Source: an uncultured Fimbriimonas sp. (GTDB lineage Bacteria; Armatimonadota; Fimbriimonadia; Fimbriimonadales; Fimbriimonadaceae). Taken from it: DNA of 64,000 bases. Location of the stretch: positions 1 through 64,000 of the forward strand of contig CAMFIS010000003.1 of NCBI GenBank assembly GCA_945952345.1, read 5' to 3'. Below the pieces are notes generated by a model. The model did no database searches. It saw only the letters and a program-made list of their open reading frames with translations, and had not been told where the DNA came from. A program made the position numbers and the translations under genes. Positions 32,995-41,450 of this stretch are shown one piece after another. Positions within the stretch are counted from its first letter, which is position 1. Each line of letters opens with the position of its first letter.

Positions 32995-33024
32995 ACGCCT
33001 GCAACCCATTCGGGTTGTAGGCGT
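32995..33024 (+). terminator. Terminator-like hairpin after cheX
   Basis: A 13-bp stem with one G-T pair (ACGCCTGCAACCC and GGGTTGTAGGCGT) and an ATTC loop. The T-tract is short (ATCCTATTT). Confidence 0.65.
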
Positions 33025-33038
33025 ATCCTATTTCACAT

Positions 33039-33890
33039 ATGAGTGAACGAAAGATCTTAACCGGCATCACGGCAGACGCTTTTGTCAGCGATGCCGACAA
33101 ATGGGCACTGGACAAACTGAAGAGTTTGCCGCTCGTACCGCAGCTCGTTTCGAAGTTCTACGAAGTCGGAATCGACCGGTGGCTGTACTGCTACAACATG
33201 AGCAGCTCGATCCGTTGCGGACCAAACCAATATCCCACGCTGTACAACATCATGCGCGAATCGTGCAAGGTGATGGACATGCCCGAGCCGGAACTGTACG
33301 TATCCAACAACCCATTCCCGAACGCCTTTGCCGGTGGCGTCGAACGACCTTATGTGACGCTTCGTTCGTCGATGATCGACACGATGACCGACGAAGAACT
33401 GTACTTTATCATGGGTCACGAACTTGGACACATCAAGTCCAATCACGTCCTCTACCGGTCGGTGGGTTACCTGCTCTTTCCGTTGCTCGAGCTCCTGGGG
33501 CGGCGTTCGATGGGATTTTCGGATATTGCAACCTACGCGTTGTATCTGGCCTTTTTCGAGTGGTCGCGCCAGTCCGAGTTTTCTTGCGACCGGGCAGGAA
33601 TGTTGGTTTCCCAAGACATGTCAGATTCGATTCAATCGCTCATCAAGCTTGCCGCTGGACCCTCACGCCTCTCGCACGAACTGAACCAGGATGCCTTTAT
33701 GGATCAAGCCCGGGCCTACCAGGATGCAGACTCGCTCGACAAACTGGGCAAGGTTGTCTTGTTTGCCACTCTTGGCAAAACACTGACGCATCCGATGCCG
33801 GTGCATCGCACGCAGGAATTGGAACGATGGGTGCAGAGCGGGGCCTATGAGCGGATTATCAATGGGGACTACGCTCGGGTAGCTTCCTAA
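33039..33890 (+). CDS. M48-family metallopeptidase, soluble or membrane-associated
   Basis: 283 residues. The zinc motif HELGH is at residues 127-131 and the third ligand is in EFSCDRAGML. There is no signal peptide. The central SVGYLLFPLLELLG is hydrophobic and may associate with the membrane. The set resembles short M48 proteins of unknown substrate. The 3' end overlaps the convergent lpxB by four bases. TATCCT lies 9 bases before the ATG. Confidence 0.9.
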   Translation: MSERKILTGITADAFVSDADKWALDKLKSLPLVPQLVSKFYEVGIDRWLYCYNMSSSIRCGPNQYPTLYNIMRESCKVMDMPEPELYVSNNPFPNAFAGGVERPYVTLRSSMIDTMTDEELYFIMGHELGHIKSNHVLYRSVGYLLFPLLELLGRRSMGFSDIATYALYLAFFEWSRQSEFSCDRAGMLVSQDMSDSIQSLIKLAAGPSRLSHELNQDAFMDQARAYQDADSLDKLGKVVLFATLGKTLTHPMPVHRTQELERWVQSGAYERIINGDYARVAS

Positions 33891-34972
33891 GCTCCAAGAA
33901 TAAGTTCGGCGGTTCGCGAGATGCAATCGTCGCCGCCGAGCAGTTCACTGATTTCTTCAAAGCCGAGACGCTGCTTCTGGGCGACGGCGTCGGTTTGGAT
34001 TTCGTCGATTGATCGCCTGAGCGAGTCGACGCTGAGACCCTCCTGAAGCAGCTCCGGCACGACTTCGCGCTGGAGGAGGATATTGGGTTGGCTTACGAAC
34101 TGCGGACGCTTGAATCCAATGATCTTGGTTTCGATCTCCACCATCTTCGAGACTTTGTAAATGACCGTCATTGGGGTGCGGGCAAGAGCTGCCTCCAGCG
34201 TTGCGGTTCCACTGCAGATAATGCCGGCTTCACTTGAGCGAAGTGTATGCATTACCGCACCAGTTTTGGCTCCGTTAATGACCTGGTCCTTGTGTCGAAG
34301 CCACTTTGAAATGGTGTAGGGAACGAAGGTCTTTGGCACGGGGAGTCGAATGAGACCCGGATAGTCCGAAACTGCCTGACGAACGACGGGAAGTAGCTGC
34401 TCCAACTCAGATCGTCTCGAACCCGGGAGCACGGCCAGTCCCTCGCGAGGAAAATCGGTCTCGATCAGCTCCTTATGGATCTGCTTCAGCGGATGCCCGT
34501 AGAAGTGGACGTTCGCTCCCATGCCCTTCAATATCTCGGCGCTCCACGGGAACGGCGTAACGATGGCGTCAGCAAGCTTCGGTACGTCCTCACCTTGCCG
34601 GTCGCGACGCCATGAACCGGGCGGGACAAAATACACGATCTTCCAGCCTGCGGTCTTGGCCTCGCGGCAGAAGCGGATGTTTGCGAATCCGAAGTCGATG
34701 GGAACGAAGATGCCCGGCTTCTCGGTTCTGAGCGTCCGCTTGAACGCAAGGTAGTGGCGAAGAATGCTGAAGCCTTCTCGAAAGGATTGAGTGATCGATA
34801 TTGCGCCCCAGGTCGATGAGTTGGCGATCAGCGGTTCAGTTGCGACTTGCTGGAAACGAGATCCGCCAATTCCACCAATCGAGAGCGAAGGATCGAGATG
34901 AAGCAGTTCTCGGGTGAGCGAGGCGGCGTAGAGATCGCCTGAGGCCTCACCGGCGGAGAAGAGAACGCGCAT
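33887..34972 (-). CDS. lpxB: Lipid-A-disaccharide synthase
   Basis: 361 residues. LpxB condenses UDP-diacylglucosamine with lipid X to form the lipid A disaccharide. MRVLFSAGEASGDLYAA, the PIDFGFANIRF segment (PDFPDFN-like), GHPLKQ, VLPGSRRSEL and CSGTATLEAALARTPM are typical. Its start and the lpxA stop share one base (TGATG). Confidence 0.95.
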   Translation of the reverse strand: MRVLFSAGEASGDLYAASLTRELLHLDPSLSIGGIGGSRFQQVATEPLIANSSTWGAISITQSFREGFSILRHYLAFKRTLRTEKPGIFVPIDFGFANIRFCREAKTAGWKIVYFVPPGSWRRDRQGEDVPKLADAIVTPFPWSAEILKGMGANVHFYGHPLKQIHKELIETDFPREGLAVLPGSRRSELEQLLPVVRQAVSDYPGLIRLPVPKTFVPYTISKWLRHKDQVINGAKTGAVMHTLRSSEAGIICSGTATLEAALARTPMTVIYKVSKMVEIETKIIGFKRPQFVSQPNILLQREVVPELLQEGLSVDSLRRSIDEIQTDAVAQKQRLGFEEISELLGGDDCISRTAELILGA

Positions 34973-35760
34973 CAGCGTTGGTCGCCGCGGCCGTTGCGAC
35001 CGCTAAATCGGCGCTCCTCGAACTTGATGAGGTACTGGACTTCCTCGGTCTGCATCACTTCCTCACGGACGATTTCGAGGGCGTTCGAAAGTCCAATCTT
35101 GGATTTAAACAAAAGCTTGCACGCCTTGTGGAGAGCCAATCGCTCATCTTGTGTGACGCCAAGGCGGCGAAGTCCGACGGCGTTGATATCTCTTACCTCT
35201 TCTTCGGCGCCGTCGACGAGGCAGAACGGAGGCACATCGCGCGTAATCTTGGTGAAGCCACCGACCATGGCGACTTTGCCAATGCGGCAAAACTGGTGAA
35301 TACCCGACATGCCGCCGATGTTCACCAACTCTTCGATGGTGACGTGGCCCGCGACTCCGACTGAGTTCGCGATCGTGACGCGGTTGTGCACGTGGCAGTT
35401 GTGTCCCACGTGGCAGTACGCCATGATGAAACAATCGTCTCCGATAATGGTGGACTTCCCTTCACCGGTTGCTCGGTGGAGCGTGACGTACTCGCGGAAG
35501 ACGTTGCGATCGCCAATGGTGAGGAAGGTTGGCTCGCCCGCGTATTTGCGATCCTGGGGATCTCCGCCGATGACGCTGCCTTGGCCAACATAGTTGTCAA
35601 TTCCGAGCGTCGTCGAGTGCTTGATCGTCGCATGCGAATCGATGACGGTGCCAGCGCCAACTACGGCGCCAGCTTCGATAAACGAGAAGGGGCCGACGAC
35701 CACGTCGTCTGCTAATTCCGCCTTTGGATCCACATATGCGAGCGGGTGAATCTTGGCCAA
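34972..35760 (-). CDS. lpxA: UDP-N-acetylglucosamine acyltransferase
   Basis: 262 residues: a left-handed beta-helix of hexapeptide repeats, with catalytic-loop CHVGHNCHVHN and GVAGHVTI, then a helical C-terminus. LpxA starts lipid A synthesis by acylating UDP-GlcNAc. It begins at TTG 35760 (MAKIHPLAYVDPKAEL), directly after the fabZ stop. fabZ, lpxA and lpxB form one minus-strand operon. Confidence 0.95.
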   Translation of the reverse strand: MAKIHPLAYVDPKAELADDVVVGPFSFIEAGAVVGAGTVIDSHATIKHSTTLGIDNYVGQGSVIGGDPQDRKYAGEPTFLTIGDRNVFREYVTLHRATGEGKSTIIGDDCFIMAYCHVGHNCHVHNRVTIANSVGVAGHVTIEELVNIGGMSGIHQFCRIGKVAMVGGFTKITRDVPPFCLVDGAEEEVRDINAVGLRRLGVTQDERLALHKACKLLFKSKIGLSNALEIVREEVMQTEEVQYLIKFEERRFSGRNGRGDQR

Positions 35761-36198
35761 TTACATGTCCCTTGGAGCCATCTTAAAAACCATGGTCATT
35801 TCGGCAACTACGTCGCCATTGACCCTTGCAAAGCCTCTCATTTTTCCGATGTCGCCTCGGAATTTGAGGATTTCGACTTCGTGAATTAATTGGTCGCCCG
35901 GTTTGACAACCTTGCGGAATTTGGCCTCTTCGATCGAACCGATCAAGGGGATCTTGCCGGCAAGCGAAGGGGTCGTCATCAATAAGGCGGCTCCAACCTG
36001 GGCCATGGATTCAAGAATCAGCACGCCCGGCATAATCGGAATGCCCGGGTAGTGACCCTGAAAATATGGCTCATTGATTGAGACGTTCTTGAGCCCCTTG
36101 CATCTCATATGATCTTCGCTGATCTCGAGAATCCGATCGACAAGAAGGATCGGGTATCGGTGGGGGAGTACCGAAAGAAGCTGTTGAATATCGATCAC
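35761..36198 (-). CDS. fabZ: 3-hydroxyacyl-ACP dehydratase
   Basis: 145 residues. FabZ dehydrates beta-hydroxyacyl-ACP in fatty-acid elongation, the pool that also feeds LpxA. Hot-dog fold motifs: LPHRYPILLVDRI, GHYPGIPIMPGVLILESMAQ with catalytic His and Glu. It starts at GTG 36198. Confidence 0.96.
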   Translation of the reverse strand: MIDIQQLLSVLPHRYPILLVDRILEISEDHMRCKGLKNVSINEPYFQGHYPGIPIMPGVLILESMAQVGAALLMTTPSLAGKIPLIGSIEEAKFRKVVKPGDQLIHEVEILKFRGDIGKMRGFARVNGDVVAEMTMVFKMAPRDM

Positions 36199-36239
36199 GC
36201 TAGGTCCAAACTCCTAATTCCCCCATAGGGTACCCGGTA

Positions 36240-36277
36240 CAAAAAAGTCCCCCGGGCCATTGGGCACCCGAGGGGAA
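36240..36277 (-). terminator. Intrinsic terminator of the gene at 36305-36868
   Basis: On the minus strand TCCCCTCGGG pairs with CCCGGGGGA across a short loop and is followed by TTTTTTG. Confidence 0.75.
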
Positions 36278-36304
36278 TGCATGTGGGGTTTATTGGAGCG
36301 GTCA

Positions 36305-36868
36305 TTAAGCTTTTAATATCAGCACGTGACACCGATTGGGTTTGGTGAGCTGGGCTAACCCAGCCAACTTCCGTGCCACCTGCTTCGCGGCCGAACAGTC
36401 AAAGTTCGCGATGATCAAATTTGCTCTTGTCGCTAAGACTGCGGCTGCAACCTGGTTGACGAATGGATGGCTCTTATCTTTCCATACGTCCTTTTCCGAT
36501 GTAATTTGTGTGTCTTCGACAACAACTGCCCCAGCAAATCCATAGGGTCGCATTCGTTTGAAACTCTCCAGATTTGCTTCGGCCCGGGCCGAGTGGTCCG
36601 TGGTGTAAATCACTTTTGGCTCGACATTGACGTCCGCTTCCGAATTGAAAAGCAATACTGACTCGGGCAACACCTTGCAGGGGATGTTGATCTCGTCCTG
36701 ATTCCAGTGGTGGCTAGCCGGTTCGACTTTGATGCGAAACGCTGCTGCCTCCTCACTAGACTCGTCTTGAGTTTGGAAGTCCAGATTCGGTATTCGGAGT
36801 CCGGCCAGAAAATCTTCCACCTGGCGCTTATCGAGGCTCTCTGAAATCTTTATCAATACGTTCATCAT
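36305..36868 (-). CDS. Unknown protein divergent from a LuxR-PAS regulator
   Basis: 187 residues from ATG 36868 (or 36865). No family recognised. It has a mixed alpha/beta composition with strands AGAVVVEDTQI and ANLIIANFDCSAAKQVARKL and looks cytoplasmic. It faces a LuxR-type regulator across 226 bases containing an inverted repeat, which suggests it is a target. A longer frame to 37030 would run through that repeat and lacks sense. Confidence 0.6.
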   Translation of the reverse strand: MMNVLIKISESLDKRQVEDFLAGLRIPNLDFQTQDESSEEAAAFRIKVEPASHHWNQDEINIPCKVLPESVLLFNSEADVNVEPKVIYTTDHSARAEANLESFKRMRPYGFAGAVVVEDTQITSEKDVWKDKSHPFVNQVAAAVLATRANLIIANFDCSAAKQVARKLAGLAQLTKPNRCHVLILKA

Positions 36869-36962
36869 ATCTGCTGCCCGGCAGAGCTTCGCTACGTCCT
36901 GTCGCGAAGAGTGATTGCGCGGGGAAGCCGAGGAAACGCATCGTTGAATTCCATCGACAAGT

Positions 36963-36980
36963 GTACATATGTAAATGTAC
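36963..36980. promoter_or_regulatory. Candidate LuxR-type operator
   Basis: A perfect inverted repeat, GTACAT-N6-ATGTAC, in the divergent intergenic region upstream of a LuxR-family regulator; size and symmetry suit such proteins. Confidence 0.5.
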
Positions 36981-37082
36981 CGGCTATTGTTCGCTGGCCC
37001 ACGTAGCCATTTAGACGTCATGTATTCCATGCCATCGGAGTAAAGTCAGTGGTCCTGCGTCATCAGATCCAACGACATCGTT

Positions 37083-37088
37083 TATAAT
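37083..37088 (+). promoter_or_regulatory. -10 element of a predicted leaderless promoter (LuxR-PAS gene)
   Basis: A perfect TATAAT, 6 bases before ATG 37095. Confidence 0.6.
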
Positions 37089-37094
37089 CAGGCC

Positions 37095-37766
37095 ATGTCG
37101 AGACGCTCGAGTCCGGATGTTCAAAGCGGATTGAGCCAGAGGGAACTTCAGCTATTGGTGCTGGCCTCCAAGGGATTGACCGATCAGGCAATCGCGATCG
37201 AACTCGGCATCAGTCTGGCGACCATTGCAACTTACTGGGGTCGAATTCGGATCAAGCTTGGGCCGCTAAACCGAACCGAGTTGGTGGCGAAATACCTGGA
37301 TGCCAGGGCTCGAGAAGGCGTCATTGAACTTCAAAGTGAGATCACGCTGTTGAAAACACAGTTGGGTGAGGCCAAAGAGCAAGACGCCGAACTCTTGATT
37401 GCCCTGAACAAGGTTCCTCGAGCGATCATGATTATTAATCTGGAGGGTGAGATTCGTTATGCCAATGAGATGGCATGCCGCATCTTTGGCTACTTCGCCG
37501 ACGAATTGATCGGCACACCCTTTCTCGACATTTATCCCGAAGGCAGGCATGACATGTGGCAATCCTGGCTCGAGTCTTTTCTGGCGAATCCGTTAGATCC
37601 GGCGTATTCTCGACACCGAAGCGCATATGTTCGACACAAAGATGGACACATCGTCGAGGTCATTGGAGACGGAACTTTGTTCGAAAGCGCCTGCGGCAAA
37701 CGAATCATGTGGGTTGCCGAACCCGCCGAAGAATTTCGCGCATCGATGTCCCGAGACGGCGCATAA
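37095..37766 (+). CDS. LuxR-type HTH regulator with C-terminal PAS domain
   Basis: 223 residues. The LuxR HTH is at the N-terminus (LSQRELQLLVLASKGLTDQA, GISLATIATYWGRIRIKL, residues 15-68), followed by a coiled-coil linker (residues 76-105) and a PAS domain (RAIMIINLEGEIRYANEMAC to about 210). Usually the HTH comes last, so the reversed order is unusual. It probably senses a small molecule or redox state through PAS. Confidence 0.85.
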   Translation: MSRRSSPDVQSGLSQRELQLLVLASKGLTDQAIAIELGISLATIATYWGRIRIKLGPLNRTELVAKYLDARAREGVIELQSEITLLKTQLGEAKEQDAELLIALNKVPRAIMIINLEGEIRYANEMACRIFGYFADELIGTPFLDIYPEGRHDMWQSWLESFLANPLDPAYSRHRSAYVRHKDGHIVEVIGDGTLFESACGKRIMWVAEPAEEFRASMSRDGA

Positions 37767-38012
37767 CGGCATGATGAGCGGGTCCTAGGAACTATTCCCC
37801 GAAGTCGATCGTTTGTCTTTAGACTGGCTGGTCGTGTCCATCAGTGGATCTCCGCGAGTGTGGATAATTTGCCCTTCAGGATTTCCGAAGCGACCCGACC
37901 ATCTTTATGTTCCTTCCGTACCTAACACCTTTTGTTAGTGTTTGGCATGTTTGTGCAATTCGCCGGTCTGACGCTGTCGGCCGGGTGCTTAGGGACTCCC
38001 GTGACCTAAACT
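37767..38012. other. Intergenic region before the cysteine-hydrolase-like gene
   Basis: 245 bases. A small hairpin CTAACA-CCTTT-TGTTAG is near 37920. TAAACT abuts ATG 38013 directly, too close to serve as its promoter. No gene or known riboswitch is recognisable. Confidence 0.4.
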
Positions 38013-38816
38013 ATGTTTCCTTTCCTTGTAACAACCGCCGCATTTGTGGCCGTGCGTCTGCCGATGTATAACGTCAACCACCAGGCCGTTTATGGCCAGG
38101 AAGCTCCCGAAACCAATCAAGCCGTCTTGATGGCCATCGATGAGATTCAGGCCAGCGCGCCAAAGGGTGGTGGCTATTTTATGCGATCGGGAGCCAACCC
38201 TCCGGCATCTCCGATTGGCATTCCGCTCAAGCTCGCGAACTCCTCGATCATCACCCCCCAGCGGAAGTCGAGCTATTGTTCGGGTGCATCCTATGCCGCG
38301 TTCATTGGCGCGTTGGACACCGCAACCGTATCAATACGAAGCCAGATTAATTCTGACCAAATCGAAGCCCTACGCATGCAGGATTCCAAGGGCAACTTGC
38401 GCGAGGATATGTCGAAGATGTGGGGGTGCTGGAACGCGGACGGGCCAGGCTCGCTATTTGCCCTGTCGATGTTCTCGAATATGGGAGTCCGCATCGATCC
38501 GCTCGACGCGCGTCCCGGCGACTTCTGCAATCTCGACTGGAAGAATGGCTACGGCCACTCGGTCGTATTCCTCGGATGGGACACCACGACGGATGGAGAA
38601 ATGGCGATGCGATTTTGGTCAAGTCAAAAGAGCACAAATGGATTGGGAGACCGAACCGCACCACTGTCCACGATGAAATGTTTCGTCTTCTCTCGGCTTA
38701 CGAACCCCGAGAATGTGCTCACGATCGACCCGAATAAGCGGGTTCCGAAGACCAGCGTGGAATACGATTCAGCTAATGTCGTTGCAGCACAACTGAAACA
38801 AAGTGCCGGTCTCTAG
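38013..38816 (+). CDS. Exported NlpC/P60- or CHAP-like cysteine hydrolase (tentative)
   Basis: 267 residues with a hydrophobic N-terminus (MFPFLVTTAAFVAVRL). A likely nucleophile Cys lies in SSYCSGASYAAFIGA and a catalytic His in GYGHSVVFLGWD, the order and surroundings of papain-like peptidoglycan hydrolases (NlpC/P60, CHAP). No other domain is clear. Such enzymes cut cell-wall peptides. The last 44 bases overlap the convergent methyltransferase gene. Confidence 0.65.
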   Translation: MFPFLVTTAAFVAVRLPMYNVNHQAVYGQEAPETNQAVLMAIDEIQASAPKGGGYFMRSGANPPASPIGIPLKLANSSIITPQRKSSYCSGASYAAFIGALDTATVSIRSQINSDQIEALRMQDSKGNLREDMSKMWGCWNADGPGSLFALSMFSNMGVRIDPLDARPGDFCNLDWKNGYGHSVVFLGWDTTTDGEMAMRFWSSQKSTNGLGDRTAPLSTMKCFVFSRLTNPENVLTIDPNKRVPKTSVEYDSANVVAAQLKQSAGL

Positions 38817-39537
38817 CCCAATGCTCCTCAGTACAAAGGACCTCGAAGCCTTCTGTCTTTAAGCTTTCTGGCACGAGGATTTTCGCGCTGCGTGGCCCGG
38901 CGAAACACCGAACGTGCGTCGAGGAATGGGCAAGAACACTGAGCAATCCTTGGGGTTTTACGCAGCTTTTGGCCAGTTCAAAGTACTGAGGATCCCAACA
39001 GAAGTGCAGCAACACGAGGTTGAAATCGTGCTCGGGCGGGTATTCGTGTAGGTTCGCTTGGACCCAATGGATTGGATCATTCTCCGCGTAGGCTTGTCGT
39101 AGTTTTCGCAATGTCTCGATGTTGGATTCAAGGCGGTCGACAGCGGTGACTTCCCAACCGTTGGCTGCTAACCAAACAGCATCTCGGCCCGCTCCGCAAC
39201 CGAGATCGAGGGCGGTCCCGGGATAGACGTGCCGGGCGATTTCTTTCAGCACCGGATTGACGTTCCAGAGTCGGTTACCAGCCATATCGACCCCGGCAAA
39301 GCGGACGAGTCTTGGATTTCGTTTGAGGGATCTTAATGCTTCGCAAGCGACGTCCGCGTGCGGACCATCGAGAACGTCGATTTCGGCATAAGGTTCTGGG
39401 AGTTCGGCCTGGAATCCGTTGAAGAGCTCGATCCAGTCGAAGACGCTTTGGACGCCGGTTTTCTGGGCGGTGGATTCGAGGTCAAGAGGAGCTTTCGGGA
39501 GGCGGTCACGCCAGGGATGATTGGGCGTGAGGGGCAT
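38773..39537 (-). CDS. SAM-dependent methyltransferase (rhodanese-fusion-like)
   Basis: 254 residues from ATG 39537. SAM motif I is ALDLGCGAGRDAVWLAANGW and the acidic loop is VTAVDRLESNI. NRLWNVNPVLKEI just before it matches the linker in rhodanese-methyltransferase fusions, and the first 95 residues may be a decayed rhodanese. The substrate is unknown. TACAAT lies 6 bases before the ATG. An upstream frame to 39588 starts inside a repeat. Confidence 0.8.
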   Translation of the reverse strand: MPLTPNHPWRDRLPKAPLDLESTAQKTGVQSVFDWIELFNGFQAELPEPYAEIDVLDGPHADVACEALRSLKRNPRLVRFAGVDMAGNRLWNVNPVLKEIARHVYPGTALDLGCGAGRDAVWLAANGWEVTAVDRLESNIETLRKLRQAYAENDPIHWVQANLHEYPPEHDFNLVLLHFCWDPQYFELAKSCVKPQGLLSVLAHSSTHVRCFAGPRSAKILVPESLKTEGFEVLCTEEHWARDRHFVSVVLQRH

Positions 39538-39543
39538 AGGGAT

Positions 39544-39549
39544 ATTGTA
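39544..39549 (-). promoter_or_regulatory. -10 element of a predicted leaderless promoter (methyltransferase)
   Basis: TACAAT, 6 bases before ATG 39537. Confidence 0.55.
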
Positions 39550-39556
39550 GCAACCC

Positions 39557-39599
39557 CCATCCCAACCCTTCCCCCTCCCAAAGAGCAAGGGGAAGGGCT
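39557..39599 (+). repeat. CCATCCC-AACCC hairpin element, copy 1
   Basis: CCATCCCAACCC followed by stem CCCTTCCCC/GGGGAAGGG. A relative lies at 63804-63841. It separates two minus-strand genes and may also terminate transcription. Confidence 0.55.
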
Positions 39600-39607
39600 A
39601 TTTTGGA

Positions 39608-40468
39608 TTACTTCCTACCCAGAATGTAGTCCATCGCGTTCGAAGTGTTCTCGACGCGGGCCACGGGGAAAAGCTTATAGTGCGGAATCATCTCGGCGAC
39701 AACCGGGCCGTCGAATCCGATTTCGTTCAGTGCTTTTACCACTTCGGGGAAGTTGACATCGCCTTCGAGGAGGTCGACGAAACCTTCGGCCGTGCCGACC
39801 GACTTGCGGAAATCCTTGAAGTGGATCGCGACGATTTTGTCCTTCAGGTTGCGGATCCACATTTCGGGATAGCCAAACGGCATCACGTTTCCAACGTCGA
39901 AAAGGCACCCGACGAATGGCGAATTGAACTGGCTGATGAACGAATCCATTTCTCCGATCGTGATCAACATCTTGTTCCACACGTTCTCGATGCCCATCTT
40001 TACGCCACATGCTTCGGCGTGAGGCAGGAGCTCACCGATGCCTTCGGCGGCGTACTTCATGCAGTCGCCGTAGTCATGGGTTGGGCGGTCGGGGAGGAAG
40101 AAAACGTCGACGGCGGCCGGGATGGTGAGGTGGACTTTGCAGCCAAGCCAACTCGAAATCTGGAGCATTCGCTTCAGATCGTCCTTGGCTTGGGCTCGAA
40201 CGCCTGCGTCCGGGTCGCCCATGCTGCGTCCCCAATAGAGTCCCGAAGCGGTGGTCTTGAGCACAATTCCTTCAGTTCCGGCGGCTTCGACCAGCTCTTT
40301 GCACTTCTGCTCGGTGGCGTCGAGTCCGAACTGGGTGCCGGTTTCGCCGATACAGAGTTCAAGGGCTTCGTAGCCAGTTTGCTTCGCCATTTTGATCGCG
40401 TCGAACGGACAAACCTTGTCCTCGAATGAGCCTGGGAAGCACCAATAATTAATTCCTTTCAGCAGCAT
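39608..40468 (-). CDS. Sugar phosphate isomerase/epimerase (xylose isomerase-like TIM barrel)
   Basis: 286 residues, AP-endonuclease-2/TIM-barrel family. AIKMAKQTGYEALELCIGE, VKMGIENVWNKML (metal Glu), VGCLFDVGNVMPFG (metal Asp) and VAIHFKDFRKS (metal His) give the metal-binding set. Members isomerise or epimerise sugars, inosose or hydroxypyruvate; the substrate is unknown. Confidence 0.9.
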   Translation of the reverse strand: MLLKGINYWCFPGSFEDKVCPFDAIKMAKQTGYEALELCIGETGTQFGLDATEQKCKELVEAAGTEGIVLKTTASGLYWGRSMGDPDAGVRAQAKDDLKRMLQISSWLGCKVHLTIPAAVDVFFLPDRPTHDYGDCMKYAAEGIGELLPHAEACGVKMGIENVWNKMLITIGEMDSFISQFNSPFVGCLFDVGNVMPFGYPEMWIRNLKDKIVAIHFKDFRKSVGTAEGFVDLLEGDVNFPEVVKALNEIGFDGPVVAEMIPHYKLFPVARVENTSNAMDYILGRK

Positions 40469-40572
40469 AGATGGGTGGAATTTACCAGAGAATTGGCGGT
40501 GAGGAGTGGCGTCAAACGATTTCTGTTTGATGGGTAGTCAGCCACTTCAATACTTCTTCGCGTTTCTATTTA

Positions 40573-40690
40573 CCGCCTATCGGCGGGGTCGCTTCGCTCC
40601 TAGGAATTGAGCAATATTGCATTCTTCCAGGGGTCTGGGCTCGTACCTCGCTCCGACACCCTGGCTACTATATGCGATCCTTCGGATCGG
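40573..40690 (+). repeat. Dispersed GC-rich element, copy 2
   Basis: Contains CGCCTATCGGCGGGGTCGCT, TCCAGGGGTCT, CGACACCCTGGCTAC and a GATCC..GGATC palindrome in the same order as the reverse strand at 7355-7505. It lacks about 40 internal bases present in that copy. Confidence 0.7.
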
Positions 40691-40700
40691 GGCAGTTCCA

Positions 40701-41423
40701 TTAGCGGGGCTTTTCCCAGACTTGGAGATTGAAGAAGGGGCAGATGTTGTGATTCGCGAGGTCGGGGACTGCGGCTACTTCTTGCTCGGTGGGCAGCGAC
40801 TCTTGGAAGTCTCGGAGCAGAAATCCGGTGACGAGGAACGCCCGGAAATAAGTGGAGAGCGGCCGGTGGTAGTTGTTAACTCGGATCCCGTTCCATTCAG
40901 CGATTACTCGCTGCCTCGTTCCGTAGTGTTCGACTAACCAGGCCGACCGCCTACCGTCGTTATTCCGCTCCCAGAGTCGGTTAGACGCCGTATTCATACT
41001 AGTTGAATTCACCACGATGCACCGTCCGCCGGGCTTGAGGACGCGGAAAGCTTCCTCAAGCGCAGGCTCGAACGGCTCGATGTCGATGAGCACGAGATAG
41101 AACAGCACGGCATCGAAGGTTTTGTCGTCGAAGGGGAGTTTCTCACCTTGACCCTCGATATAGGTGGCTCCGCCAATTTTCTCTGCTTGTTCTCTTAGTT
41201 TCGGCGTTGGTTCGAGGCCGATGACATCGGCGCCGCGTTCGGCCAGTTGACGAGTGAATCGTCCCTCGCCGGATCCGATGTCGAGGATTCTCTTGCCTTG
41301 GACGTCCCCGAAGGCACGGTGGACGCGTGGGTCCATGAACTGACGCGATTGGTCGCCTCGGTTGCCGAGGTGGTTGATCCAGGCTTGGGCGGACTCTTCC
41401 CAGAGGGCCACGTCTTCGTTCAT
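40701..41423 (-). CDS. SAM-dependent class I methyltransferase
   Basis: 240 residues. Motif I is RILDIGSGEGRFTRQLAERG, the acidic strand DVIGLEPTPKL, then GEKLPFDDKTFDAVLF and FRVLKPGGRCIVV, as in ubiE/Methyltransf_11 enzymes. It is cytoplasmic; the substrate is not identifiable. TAAACT lies 6 bases before the ATG. Confidence 0.9.
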   Translation of the reverse strand: MNEDVALWEESAQAWINHLGNRGDQSRQFMDPRVHRAFGDVQGKRILDIGSGEGRFTRQLAERGADVIGLEPTPKLREQAEKIGGATYIEGQGEKLPFDDKTFDAVLFYLVLIDIEPFEPALEEAFRVLKPGGRCIVVNSTSMNTASNRLWERNNDGRRSAWLVEHYGTRQRVIAEWNGIRVNNYHRPLSTYFRAFLVTGFLLRDFQESLPTEQEVAAVPDLANHNICPFFNLQVWEKPR

Positions 41424-41429
41424 GGTGGG

Positions 41430-41435
41430 AGTTTA
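41430..41435 (-). promoter_or_regulatory. -10 element of a predicted leaderless promoter (methyltransferase at 40701)
   Basis: TAAACT, 6 bases before ATG 41423. Confidence 0.55.
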
Positions 41436-41450
41436 CTTTTGGTGTTAACA

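Noticed and set aside
37840-38012. Possible c-di-AMP (ydaO) riboswitch before the cysteine-hydrolase-like gene
   Set aside because: Such riboswitches often precede wall hydrolase genes, but the conserved core sequences are not present.
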